From an uncultured Rheinheimera sp. (GTDB lineage: Bacteria; Pseudomonadota; Gammaproteobacteria; Enterobacterales; Alteromonadaceae), in contig CALTZU010000062.1 of the NCBI GenBank assembly GCA_943913835.1, positions 1-17,852 of the forward strand: a stretch of 17,852 nucleotides of DNA, read 5' to 3'. Of this stretch, positions 8,622 through 16,243 are shown one piece after another. The notes under the pieces were generated by a model that was given only the letters and a program-made list of their open reading frames with translations, made no database searches and was not told the DNA's origin. Every line of letters starts with the position of its first letter. The first letter of the stretch is position 1. Made by a program: the position numbers and the translations under genes.

Positions 8622-8649
8622 TCAACACGAAACCTCGGATCCCATTGAA

Positions 8650-8675
8650 GGGCCGGGACAAGCCGCGGCCCCTAC
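8650..8675 (-). repeat. REP-like element, right half of an inverted pair
   Basis: On the minus strand the unit reads GTAG, then GGGCCG, a loop of about ten bases, then CGGCCC: a perfect 6-bp stem. It shares GTAGGGGC, the CTTGT core and the CCCG-CCC end with the left half. Confidence 0.65.
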
Positions 8676-8700
8676 ACCCGCCCGCTCAGCGTAAAATCGA

Positions 8701-9120
8701 TTAACTGACAGCTTTGTAATGGGAGTGCAGTTCTAAGTCTATGGCCCGCAATACATCGGAGCGGCTAATCACGCCAAGCAGATAACCATCATCATCCACT
8801 ACAGGGTAGACCTTAGGTTTGGCCAGCAACATCGTCTGAGCTAAATCTACTATGCCGTGATAGGGCTTTACCGTCAGCACTTCACTACGCATCACGTCTT
8901 TGACCGAGGCCGATTGTTGTAGATGGTAAGTGCATGACAACATTCTGGACAAACAATCCTGTTCAGATACAAAACCTATGACTTTTTTCTCTTTGTTAAT
9001 CACAGGCCCGCCCAGCTGTTCAGCCAGGATCAGTTTATTCACCGCTTCTTCGACCGACATCTCTTCGGTAAAAGTTACAGGATGACGATTCATATGATCA
9101 GATATTTTTAATAAGTCCAT
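8701..9120 (-). CDS. Two-CBS-domain protein
   Basis: 139 residues made of a Bateman pair of CBS domains, about residues 7-62 and 70-130. Typical CBS features are the MNRHPVTFTEEMSVEEA opening, GGPVIN and VIGFVSEQDCL in the first, and VMRSEVLTV, VYPVVDDDGYLLGVISRSDVL in the second. CBS pairs bind adenosine nucleotides and usually regulate a partner; no effector domain is attached, so the partner is unknown. The ATG follows GAGGGG by about five bases. The gene is 52 bases downstream of the isoaspartyl peptidase gene on the same strand and may be cotranscribed with it. An inverted REP pair follows its stop codon. Confidence 0.9.
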   Translation of the reverse strand: MDLLKISDHMNRHPVTFTEEMSVEEAVNKLILAEQLGGPVINKEKKVIGFVSEQDCLSRMLSCTYHLQQSASVKDVMRSEVLTVKPYHGIVDLAQTMLLAKPKVYPVVDDDGYLLGVISRSDVLRAIDLELHSHYKAVS

Positions 9121-9172
9121 AAGCCCCTCAAAAGTGTCGTTTGCCTACAACAGCTTAAGCTTAGCTCAGGAA

Positions 9173-10201
9173 TCATGGCTGAGACGGACTGTCTTTAAAT
9201 ATTTCAGTTACAGCAACGCCCCCCTCAGTTTTTTTGGCTCTGTACATGCCTTCAGTATTAAAACTCCAGCCGATCTGGCCTTTGTGGTCGATCAGAATCA
9301 CTCCCCCTGTTCCACCCACTTTCGCCAGATCCTGCTGAATCACCTGATCCGCGGCCTTGGCTGCACTGATGCCCTGATATTTCACCCGGGCGCAGATATC
9401 GGATGCAACTCGGTAACGGATAAAAAACTCACCATGCCCAGTGGCAGATACGGCACAACTGGTATTGTCGGCAAAGTTACCTGCTCCGATAATAGGTGCA
9501 TCTCCAATACGGCCATATCGTTTTGCAGTCATGCCGCCAGTAGAGGTTGCAGCCGCAAGCAAACCGCTGCGGTCAATAGCTACAGCCCCTACTGTGCCCA
9601 TATTCCATTCGGGCTGCCATGGCGCTTTTAAACGGTAGTTTTGTGCCTGATGAGGCACTTTTTGCATACTTTGTTTGGCTCGCTTAAGCGCTTCATAGCG
9701 AAATTCAGTATCAAAATAGCTGTTATCGACCAGTTCAAGGCCTTGCTCTTTGGCAAACTGCTCAGCACCAGCACCAGAGAGCATCACGTGTTCAGATTTT
9801 TCCATCACAGCGCGGGCCAACAAGACAGGGTTTTTGACATGAGTTAAACCAGAAGCTGCGCCAGCCATCAGATTGTCCCCCCGCATAATGGATGCATCCA
9901 GTTCATGGCCTTCATCATAGGTATACACAGCGCCCTTGCCTGCATTAAAAAGGGGAGAATTCTCCATAATCAACACAGCTTCTGTGACTGCATCCACACT
10001 GCTGCCACCTCGTTCCAGAACGGCGTACCCTGTGTCCACAGCATGTTTTAAAGTGGCATGGTAGGCTTTTTCCTGAGCTTCTGTCAGTTGGCTTTTATTA
10101 ATAGTTCCGGCACCACCGTGTATCACTATGGCAATTGGTTGTTTGGCAAAAACCAAAGCAGAAAAGCAACTCAAAGCTAAAAAAGACATGGAGCGAAGCA
10201 T
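9173..10201 (-). CDS. Isoaspartyl peptidase / plant-type L-asparaginase, exported
   Basis: An Ntn-hydrolase of the plant-type asparaginase family (EC 3.4.19.5 / 3.5.1.1). It removes beta-aspartyl residues from isoaspartyl dipeptides and can hydrolyse asparagine. From the chosen start (342 residues): signal peptide 1-19 (MLRSMSFLALSCFSALVFA), HGGAG at 28-32, the autocleavage/nucleophile Thr203 in MGTVGAVAID, then STGGMTAKRYGRIGD with the expected Arg and Asp (R231, D234). The precursor should split before Thr203 into alpha and beta chains. The frame is open for 18 more codons to a GTG at 10255. I prefer the ATG at 10201 because AGGG lies seven bases upstream and it puts the signal peptide at the N-terminus. 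E. coli IaaA is cytosolic, so a signal peptide points to a periplasmic role in scavenging. The gene lies downstream of endA and upstream of the CBS gene, all on one strand. Confidence 0.92.
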   Translation of the reverse strand: MLRSMSFLALSCFSALVFAKQPIAIVIHGGAGTINKSQLTEAQEKAYHATLKHAVDTGYAVLERGGSSVDAVTEAVLIMENSPLFNAGKGAVYTYDEGHELDASIMRGDNLMAGAASGLTHVKNPVLLARAVMEKSEHVMLSGAGAEQFAKEQGLELVDNSYFDTEFRYEALKRAKQSMQKVPHQAQNYRLKAPWQPEWNMGTVGAVAIDRSGLLAAATSTGGMTAKRYGRIGDAPIIGAGNFADNTSCAVSATGHGEFFIRYRVASDICARVKYQGISAAKAADQVIQQDLAKVGGTGGVILIDHKGQIGWSFNTEGMYRAKKTEGGVAVTEIFKDSPSQP

Positions 10202-10296
10202 AACAAAACCCTGTTTACTATTTATCAGACCTTTTTGTACCGCGAATCTATTCACATAAGCAAGTCTGCTTGCGTTGGTAGCGTGGGAATTAAGGT

Positions 10297-11229
10297 TTAA
10301 TCGTCGGCTGCTATTGGAACACCGGAACTACAGTTGCCCGCCCGTTTAAAACCAGCATCCAACGCCTGTTGTTCAGTGTCAAACCATTTCCGGTTGGACT
10401 CTGACACCTGGCCATAACCGCTGCAATGACTCAGGTGATACAGCTTACTGCGTTTGTTGCCAAGCACCTGTCCAGAGGCTATGACGACTGTTTCAGCTTT
10501 TACTTTATTCAAACCAAAGCCTGAGGCTTTATAGTTAAGCTGCCATGTTTTTTTACCCGTCACAAAGTCGTTGCTATGCCCCATTTGCTGCGCAATACGT
10601 TGTTGTAATTTTAACTCAGTATCATCTACGGGGTCTTGCTGATGCCAGGCCATAAAAAGCTGCTGCTGAGCTTTTGCCAAAGGTAACTGGTACTTATCTG
10701 CCATATAAAAATAAATCCGGGCTATATCTCCCCGGATTTGCACTCTGGGTTCAACCAAACGGTTTTTAAAATCTACTTTGACTTCACAAGCACCGTATTG
10801 GGATGGTTGCTCAGGCAATACACCAAAGCGATAATGAGCCCTGTCACCGTTAACTTCACCTATAGCAGGCTTCAGATTAAACAAATCTGCTTCCATTTGT
10901 TTAAACATGGGGTCACTTTTACTGCACTGTTCGCGCCCACCTTGTTTCCAACAAGCCAAAGCCGAGCCAAATTGCTGGGCTGGCACTACATGTTCCCATT
11001 CAATTCTGTTGGCTCTTGGACCATTTTTACGGATTTGGTAGCCACAACCTTTCAGATCCGGAATACCCTTTCCTGCCAGCCAACGGATAGTACAGCCGCA
11101 ATAAAATTCTTGTTTTTCAATGGAGTAAATCCTGCTTGCGATAGTTTTTGCAGAATCAAAATTTGCAGGTGCAGCAGAAGCCTCGGCAAACATAGCAAAT
11201 AATACAAAATAAAATATGATTTTAAACAA
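10297..11229 (-). CDS. endA: Periplasmic endonuclease I with an extra C-terminal Cys/His module
   Basis: 310 residues; typical endonuclease I (EndA/Dns/Vvn) is about 230. Signal peptide 1-19 (ending ASA). The beta-beta-alpha-metal nuclease core is seen in RIEWEHVVPAQQFG (75-88; general base H80) and NGDRAHYRFG (127-136; metal ligand N127). Many cysteines (44, 46, 62, 93, 102, 148) fit the disulphide-rich periplasmic fold. After about residue 240 there is an added segment: KLYHLSHCSGYG (262-273) and DAGFKRAGNC (291-300). Its H-x-x-C / AG-x-x-x-AG-N-C spacing resembles small Ada-like metal-binding modules; this resemblance is my reading only. The start is TTG at 11227-11229, with AAGG ten bases upstream and a promoter about 40 bases upstream. 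The next in-frame ATG (11191-11193) has no ribosome site and would break the signal peptide. The enzyme degrades extracellular or periplasmic DNA. Confidence 0.9.
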   Translation of the reverse strand: MFKIIFYFVLFAMFAEASAAPANFDSAKTIASRIYSIEKQEFYCGCTIRWLAGKGIPDLKGCGYQIRKNGPRANRIEWEHVVPAQQFGSALACWKQGGREQCSKSDPMFKQMEADLFNLKPAIGEVNGDRAHYRFGVLPEQPSQYGACEVKVDFKNRLVEPRVQIRGDIARIYFYMADKYQLPLAKAQQQLFMAWHQQDPVDDTELKLQQRIAQQMGHSNDFVTGKKTWQLNYKASGFGLNKVKAETVVIASGQVLGNKRSKLYHLSHCSGYGQVSESNRKWFDTEQQALDAGFKRAGNCSSGVPIAADD

Positions 11230-11265
11230 AGCGGTACAACCTTAAACTGCCTCTGCCCCTGCTTC

Positions 11266-11293
11266 ATTATGCCATAAACACGAAACACGTAAA
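11266..11293 (-). promoter_or_regulatory. Predicted sigma70 promoter of endA
   Basis: Minus-strand TTTACG (11293-11288) and CATAAT (11271-11266) have a 16-base spacer; the boxes match 4/6 and 5/6. The predicted leader of about 30 bases fits the TTG start at 11229. Confidence 0.45.
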
Positions 11294-11492
11294 TTGTACA
11301 ATTATTAATCTAATCAACACGAAGGATACCATCGAATAACTGACACTGTTTACCTTAGTACCACAGTAAAATCAGCAATTAAACAACAGTTATTGTAATT
11401 TACGGCTATTTAGCTTCACTTTGGTGCGAAAACACATTCACCAGCAATTAACATATGAATACATTTTTCTTAAACTTGATTTGACTATTTAG

Positions 11493-11521
11493 CGGACAAA
11501 ATGTAATTTCATCGCTATAAG
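11493..11521 (+). promoter_or_regulatory. Predicted sigma70 promoter of the receiver-TPR gene
   Basis: CGGACA (11493-11498) and TATAAG (11516-11521) are 17 bases apart, 4/6 and 5/6 matches. TTGACT (11481-11486) with TAATTT (11504-11509), also at 17 bases, is a second possibility with the better -35 but poorer -10 box. Confidence 0.45.
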
Positions 11522-11556
11522 TAAGCTGTTAAACGCAAGAAAAGAGTTAATCCGTT

Positions 11557-13188
11557 ATGGACCAGTCATTTTTTCGTTGTAAAAAAGTCTTGGTCATTGA
11601 TGACTGTGCGCCCGTCCGGGCCACCGTAAAAGGAATGTTACAGCAAATGGGGTTTGAGGCCATTCATGTGGCCAAAGACGCGGGCGAAGCTATGCAGAAA
11701 TGTATAGACATGCCCTTCGATTTTATCTTGTGCGATTTTAATCTCGGCGACTGTAAAGACGGCTATCAGTTGTTCGAAGCTCTGAAGAAACAACAACTCC
11801 TTGCCCCCCTCTGCTGTTTTATTGTTATCAGCGCTGAAAGCCAAAGCCAGATAGTACACGGCGTGATCGAGCTGCAACCTGACGATTATTTGCTTAAACC
11901 TTTTACGGCCCCATCCCTGGAAGAACGTATATGCAGGGCTGTGCGGCACCGTATCGAATTGCGTAAGGTATTTTTTCGCTTATTTGAACAAGATTATGCC
12001 GAAGCAACCCGCGAATGTGATCTGGTGATCCGTACTAAGCCCGACTACGCACTTCAGGCAATGCGGCTCAAAGGCGAATTGTTGCTGAAGCTGGGTCAGT
12101 ACGATAAAGCCGAACTCTTTTATCAAAAGGTGCTACAACAAAAACCCTACAGCTGGGCACGTTTAGGCCATGCATTAAGCTGCTTTTATCTGGAACGCTG
12201 GGAAGACACAGAACTTGAGCTTGTTGATCTAACTCAGTTTGGTGACACAAAAGTCGAAGCCCTTGACTGGCTGTCACGTTTGTATGTGCGTCATGGTCGC
12301 TATCAATTAGCATTCGAAACTTTAAGTAAAGCCGCGGTTTTATCACCAAAAAATATTAGTCGTCAAAAAACATTGAGCAACTTATGTGTGATTCTGGGCC
12401 ACACTGAGGCTGCAACCCGGATCGCGGGTAAAATTGTTCAAGGCGCCCGCCACTCCATTGACGACACGGCTGACAACTATCTGAACCATGCCAGAGCTTT
12501 GGTCGATCAGGCAAAAACGGCCTCGGTTATGGATAAAGCCGTAATACTGCAAAATGCCGGTAAATTGCTTGACGCCTTGCATAAGAGATTTAATGTCGAC
12601 GCCCTGAAACGAGAAACTGTCATTTTGCGCAGTCGCATGAGCAGTTGCCGGGGCTCAATCAAAGAAGGTCGTGAGTTGATGCAACAAATTCAGGATTTAA
12701 GCCTTGATGACCTGACGATCGATAGTTGCATGGACGCCGCCAAAGCTTATTTTGAATTGGGTGATTTATATTCCAGTCAGATTTGTATAGACCGCTTAAA
12801 AACCATGCTGTATGACGACGACTTCTTAACCGAAACTCAGTGCATTATGTTGCAGCTGGAACAAAATAAACACGAAAGCCTAAAACAACAAATTAAACAA
12901 ATTAATACCGAAGCCACAGATGCATACAGATTGGGCCAATTCGGCCGGGCTGTATCGCTGTTTTGCGAGACGTTTGACTATATGCCAACCAATCCGGTTA
13001 TAGCACTGAACTTGTTGCAAGCCATGAGTAAAAGTGCAGGCGTAACGGGTGAAGCTATCAACTACGCCAGAAGTGCAGCCAGGGTGTTGCGGCAAAATCA
13101 ACTTGAAAAAAGTGAGCAGGAACGTTTTGAAAAGTATGTGGCAACCCTAAAGAAAACCCAGCCGGGTTTAGCTCAGGTTCAGTTGTAA
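11557..13188 (+). CDS. Response regulator: receiver domain with TPR output region
   Basis: 543 residues. The receiver (about 8-125) has acidic residues D15-D16, phospho-acceptor D60 (LCDFNL), switch S92 (VISAES) and K114 (LKPF), all in place. Residues about 140-300 form helical TPR-like repeats (for example LKLGQYDKAELFYQKVLQQKP and VRHGRYQLAFETLSKA). A further TPR-like unit lies near 450-495 (YRLGQFGRAVSLFCETFDY). There is no DNA-binding, EAL or GGDEF domain, so the output is probably protein-protein contact controlled by phosphorylation. The partner is unknown. The ATG has only an AAGAG-type ribosome site about ten bases upstream. The gene is monocistronic: divergent from endA, and its stop lies four bases from the stop of the convergent DUF1543 gene. 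Confidence 0.88.
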   Translation: MDQSFFRCKKVLVIDDCAPVRATVKGMLQQMGFEAIHVAKDAGEAMQKCIDMPFDFILCDFNLGDCKDGYQLFEALKKQQLLAPLCCFIVISAESQSQIVHGVIELQPDDYLLKPFTAPSLEERICRAVRHRIELRKVFFRLFEQDYAEATRECDLVIRTKPDYALQAMRLKGELLLKLGQYDKAELFYQKVLQQKPYSWARLGHALSCFYLERWEDTELELVDLTQFGDTKVEALDWLSRLYVRHGRYQLAFETLSKAAVLSPKNISRQKTLSNLCVILGHTEAATRIAGKIVQGARHSIDDTADNYLNHARALVDQAKTASVMDKAVILQNAGKLLDALHKRFNVDALKRETVILRSRMSSCRGSIKEGRELMQQIQDLSLDDLTIDSCMDAAKAYFELGDLYSSQICIDRLKTMLYDDDFLTETQCIMLQLEQNKHESLKQQIKQINTEATDAYRLGQFGRAVSLFCETFDYMPTNPVIALNLLQAMSKSAGVTGEAINYARSAARVLRQNQLEKSEQERFEKYVATLKKTQPGLAQVQL

Positions 13189-13192
13189 CTGA

Positions 13193-13687
13193 TCAGCCGA
13201 GGATAATATAATCCGATTGATGCACTGTTTCTTTGTGTTGCCCGGGGATCAGACGCACGTAACGACCGCCTATCTGATCAATGGCAATACAATCATCCAC
13301 GTCCACTACTGCATCGGTATGAGGCTTATCCCAGCTTTTGGGCAGATGCATTTTACCTTTCTGCTTGGCTTGCGCTTTGTCCTGGGCTGTCACCAGCAGG
13401 TAATGATGATCTTCACCAAAAGCGCCAGGAGTATAGCCACCTAAGTTGATAAAAAATAATCGCAATTCATCTGCTGCCGGTGCCTGCTCAGAAAACCCTA
13501 CCTGATAGCCTTCGACTCCATCCACTTGCATCCAGGAGTCGATATGCATACCAGCCAGCGTACCAAACCACTGCTGACGTAACTCAGGGTAACAGTCTTC
13601 AATGCTATTGCCAGTAACAAACACCACATCGTGCACTTCAATCTTAGCTTTGGGGTGTTTTCCACCCAGCATCACAACAAACAACAT
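13193..13687 (-). CDS. DUF1543 family protein
   Basis: 164 residues. The opening LFVVMLGGKHPKAKIEVHDV, the segments LRQQWFG (near 36) and HIDSWMQVDGVEGYQVGF, the FINLGGY block and the VDVDDCIAI block are what I know from DUF1543 proteins, which have no assigned biochemical function. The open frame runs 53 codons further upstream into the deaminase gene. The ATG at 13687 is preferred because the family motif starts there and AAGGA lies six bases upstream. It follows the deaminase stop codon by ten bases, so the two genes are almost certainly one operon. Likely a soluble cytosolic protein: no signal peptide or membrane segment is visible. Confidence 0.85.
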   Translation of the reverse strand: MLFVVMLGGKHPKAKIEVHDVVFVTGNSIEDCYPELRQQWFGTLAGMHIDSWMQVDGVEGYQVGFSEQAPAADELRLFFINLGGYTPGAFGEDHHYLLVTAQDKAQAKQKGKMHLPKSWDKPHTDAVVDVDDCIAIDQIGGRYVRLIPGQHKETVHQSDYIILG

Positions 13688-13697
13688 AAAAAGTCCT

Positions 13698-14294
13698 TTA
13701 GTCTCTGCCGTTATAAATCCGGCCACCAGAGTTTTTGTAATAATCCAGCACTGCTTTGGCGTCAGAGCGTTTAAACTGACGCACCACTTCCATACCTGCA
13801 TTCTGTAAATACTGGTAAGACTGCTCAAATACCGGGCCTTCATCAAAACCTATTGCCCGCGCATCTTCAGCTGCACCAGCGCAAACCATACGATTTACAC
13901 CACTCCACAGCACAGCCCCCATACACATGGCACATGGCTCACAAGAGGTGAAAAGCTCACGGCCGCTGTCGGTTGCCAAAGTAAAAGTAGCCAGCGCTTT
14001 TTCGGCCATCATAATAGCCACAGTCTCGCCATGTAAGGTGGAATTGGTTAAAGGCACCACACGGTTAACCCCTACACCTAACAGCTGACCTGAAGCACGG
14101 TCAAAAATAGCGGTACCAAAAGGGCCGCCCGTACCACGCTCTACATTTTGTTTTGATAATTCAATAGCTAAGGCCATTTTTTCATCATCTGAACTATAGA
14201 TTTTTTGCCAGTCGACAAAAGCTGCCACCCAGTCTGGTAATTCGACAGTGACAGCACTGCCCGGCTGATGAATAAAACCAATACGCTCTTTCAT
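13698..14294 (-). CDS. Nucleoside (guanine-type) deaminase, zinc-dependent
   Basis: 198 residues from the chosen ATG. The cytidine-deaminase-like fold is marked by HGE (H88 zinc ligand, E90 proton shuttle) and SCEPCAMC, with zinc ligands C121 and C124. The following GAVLWSG and AIGFDEGP segments resemble the small guanine deaminases of Bacillus (GuaD) more than tRNA adenosine deaminase TadA, but the substrate cannot be fixed by eye. The first zinc motif has Gly where most family members have Ala (HAE). The open frame begins at a TTG (14318). I chose the ATG at 14292-14294 because AGGA lies six bases upstream. First gene of a two-gene operon with the DUF1543 gene; divergent from sbcB. Confidence 0.87.
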   Translation of the reverse strand: MKERIGFIHQPGSAVTVELPDWVAAFVDWQKIYSSDDEKMALAIELSKQNVERGTGGPFGTAIFDRASGQLLGVGVNRVVPLTNSTLHGETVAIMMAEKALATFTLATDSGRELFTSCEPCAMCMGAVLWSGVNRMVCAGAAEDARAIGFDEGPVFEQSYQYLQNAGMEVVRQFKRSDAKAVLDYYKNSGGRIYNGRD

Positions 14295-14555
14295 GATTTT
14301 TCCTGTCGCATCTAGCAAAAATTTGGGCCGACTTTTTACCTTTATATAGGCGTTGAGACAAGTAAAAAATCACTAAATGCTAAATCTTTGTAAAAAACCT
14401 TTGATCCACTTTTAGTATGCCGACGCGGGTGTTCGTTCTCAAGCTTTGAGCTACCTGACACTGACGTAATTAAAAAGCCAAATCCCACAATCGACGCCTA
14501 TTCCAGCCAGTGCTACACTGCCGGTCTTTGTTCTGGCTTAGATGGACATACTGTT

Positions 14556-16013
14556 TTGACCCAACAACAAACACAGCTGGCAGCAGAGCCAAGCTTTTAT
14601 TTCTACGACTATGAAACCTGGGGGGCGGATCCAAAAAAAGACCGCCCGGCCCAGTTTGGTGGTATTCGTACAGATTTAGATTTAAACCCTATTGGCGAAC
14701 CCGATATGTGGTATTGCCAATTGGCGAACGATTATTTGCCTCATCCGGTGGCGGCCTTGATCACTGGCCTGACGCCACAGCTGTGTAATCAAAAAGGTTT
14801 GCCTGAAACCGAATTCTGCCGCCGTATTCTGGAGCGTTTCAGCCAACCCAATACCTGTGTGCTGGGCTACAACAGCTTACGATTTGACGATGAAGTCACG
14901 CGTTACAGCCTGTACCGTAACTTCTACGAGCCTTATGGCCGCGAATGGCAACAAGGCAATAGCAGATGGGATTTAATTGACATAGTGCGAGCTTGTTATG
15001 CGCTGCGCCCTGAAGGCATCATCTGGCCGGAAAAAGCCGATGGCAGTCCAAGCTTTAAATTAGAAGATTTAACCAAAGCCAATGGTTTATCACATCAACG
15101 CGCACACGATGCCTTATCTGACGTGTACGCCACTATCGCCATTGCCAAACTGGTGAAAGAAAAACAGCCGAAGTTGTTTCAGTACCTGCTGGATTTACGC
15201 AAAAAAACTGAAGTCAGTAAGTTATTTGATTTAGTCAATTTAACGCCGCTGGTGCATGTATCAGGCCGCTTTCCCGCTATTCAGGGTTGTGTTAGCTGGA
15301 TAGTGCCTTTAGCGCCACACCCTACCAATAAAAACGCCGTGATTTGCTATAACCTGCAAGCTGACCCAACCCCTTTGCTGGAGCTGGATTTAGCCTCCTT
15401 GCAGCAACTGTTGTATACCAAAACCGCTGATTTAGACGAAGACCAAGAGCGACTTGGCTTAAAGCTTATCCATATCAACAAGTGCCCTGTGTTATCTCCG
15501 GCTAAAACCTTGTCGGAACAACGTGCTGCTGACTTAGGCATAAACAGAGCCGCTTGCCTTAAGCATCTGGACTGGCTGCGGCAAAACCGCGCTGCTATTC
15601 AGCCCAAGGTGATGGAGCTCTATCAGTTGCCGACAGACTACAGTGTAGAAACCAATCCGGATTATCAGCTTTATAACGGTTTTATCTCGAATGAAGATAA
15701 ACAACGGATGGAACAGCTGCATTTGATGAGTGCAGACCAACTGGCTTCCAACCCAGTGCTTTTTAGTGAAGACCGCTTAAATCAGCTGCTGTTTTTATAC
15801 CGTGCCCGCAACTACCCTCACAGCCTGACCGATCAGGAACAACAACGCTGGCAACGCTATCGCAGCGACAAACTAACGCATGGCCTGGATAAACCTAATT
15901 TGACCTTTGAAGAGTTTGGTTTAGCGCTGGAGAATCTGGCACATGAAGCTGGCGATGATGTGAAAAAAATGAATATCCTCAAAGCCTTGTATCAATACGC
16001 TCAAAGTTTGTAA
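14556..16013 (+). CDS. sbcB: Exodeoxyribonuclease I (SbcB)
   Basis: 485 residues against about 475 in E. coli. A DEDDh 3'-5' exonuclease that degrades single-stranded DNA and serves in mismatch repair and recombination. Visible landmarks: DYET with D18/E20 (exo I), the GYNSLRFDDEVTRYSLYRNFY block near 104-124, NSRWDLIDIVRACYALRPEG, and the late HDALSDVYATIA block with the conserved His and Asp (exo III). The SH3-like part (PLVHVSGRF onward) and the C-terminal helical part ending in ALYQYAQSL follow, so the protein is full length. The start is TTG at 14556-14558: no in-frame ATG or GTG precedes the conserved region, and the upstream ATG at 14542 is out of frame. The ribosome site is poor (a GGA about ten bases upstream), which may mean low translation. 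Monocistronic. Confidence 0.95.
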   Translation: MTQQQTQLAAEPSFYFYDYETWGADPKKDRPAQFGGIRTDLDLNPIGEPDMWYCQLANDYLPHPVAALITGLTPQLCNQKGLPETEFCRRILERFSQPNTCVLGYNSLRFDDEVTRYSLYRNFYEPYGREWQQGNSRWDLIDIVRACYALRPEGIIWPEKADGSPSFKLEDLTKANGLSHQRAHDALSDVYATIAIAKLVKEKQPKLFQYLLDLRKKTEVSKLFDLVNLTPLVHVSGRFPAIQGCVSWIVPLAPHPTNKNAVICYNLQADPTPLLELDLASLQQLLYTKTADLDEDQERLGLKLIHINKCPVLSPAKTLSEQRAADLGINRAACLKHLDWLRQNRAAIQPKVMELYQLPTDYSVETNPDYQLYNGFISNEDKQRMEQLHLMSADQLASNPVLFSEDRLNQLLFLYRARNYPHSLTDQEQQRWQRYRSDKLTHGLDKPNLTFEEFGLALENLAHEAGDDVKKMNILKALYQYAQSL

Positions 16014-16048
16014 GCCCTGATTCATTGATGTTGCCGTCAGGCGAAAAC

Positions 16049-16077
16049 GTAGGGGCGACCTTTAGGGTCGCCCGCCC
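16049..16077 (+). repeat. REP-like element with GTAG head
   Basis: GTAG (16049-16052) is followed by a perfect 8-bp hairpin GGGCGACC / GGTCGCCC (16053-16060, 16066-16073) and then GCCC. The head and GC-rich stem match the pair near 8600. It lies in the gap after sbcB. Confidence 0.7.
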
Positions 16078-16243
16078 ATCTGCATCTATGTCGGCAGAAA
16101 TCGCGCAGCCAATAAAGCCGCAGCGTCGAACACAACAGTTACAGTTTTTTTGTTCAGCTGCCAGTCTGCTCTCTATGTTTCGACACAGACTTCTGCTAGC
16201 CTGCGCACAGTAATCAGTGTTGTTTTTGAGTGCGGAGTCTGTG

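Larger units (their letters stand above)
11230..11556. other. Divergent intergenic region between endA and the receiver-TPR gene
   Basis: An AT-rich stretch of 327 bases with no credible gene. It holds one predicted promoter for each flanking gene, near its two ends (11266-11293 and 11493-11521). The palindrome TTGTACAA occurs at 11294-11301, next to the endA -35 box. I see no other repeat or terminator in the middle part. Confidence 0.6.

Noticed and set aside
8419..8694. Plus-strand open frame of 91 codons across the hrpA start and the REP pair
   Set aside because: It lies mostly antisense to hrpA and inside the GC-rich repeat, with no ribosome site and no recognisable protein features.
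10260..10273. GCAAG-TCTG-CTTGC hairpin between endA and the isoaspartyl peptidase gene
   Set aside because: Only five base pairs and no T-run on the transcribed strand; not convincing as a terminator.
10738..11202. Plus-strand open frame of 154 codons antisense to endA
   Set aside because: Overlaps the conserved nuclease core on the other strand and has no ribosome site.
11052..11288. Minus-strand open frame of 78 codons overlapping the endA start
   Set aside because: Hydrophobic only because it reads the endA signal peptide region in another frame; its start lies upstream of the predicted transcript start.
13688..13846. Upstream extension of the DUF1543 frame by 53 codons
   Set aside because: It overlaps the deaminase C-terminus, has no family similarity, and the internal ATG has a strong ribosome site.
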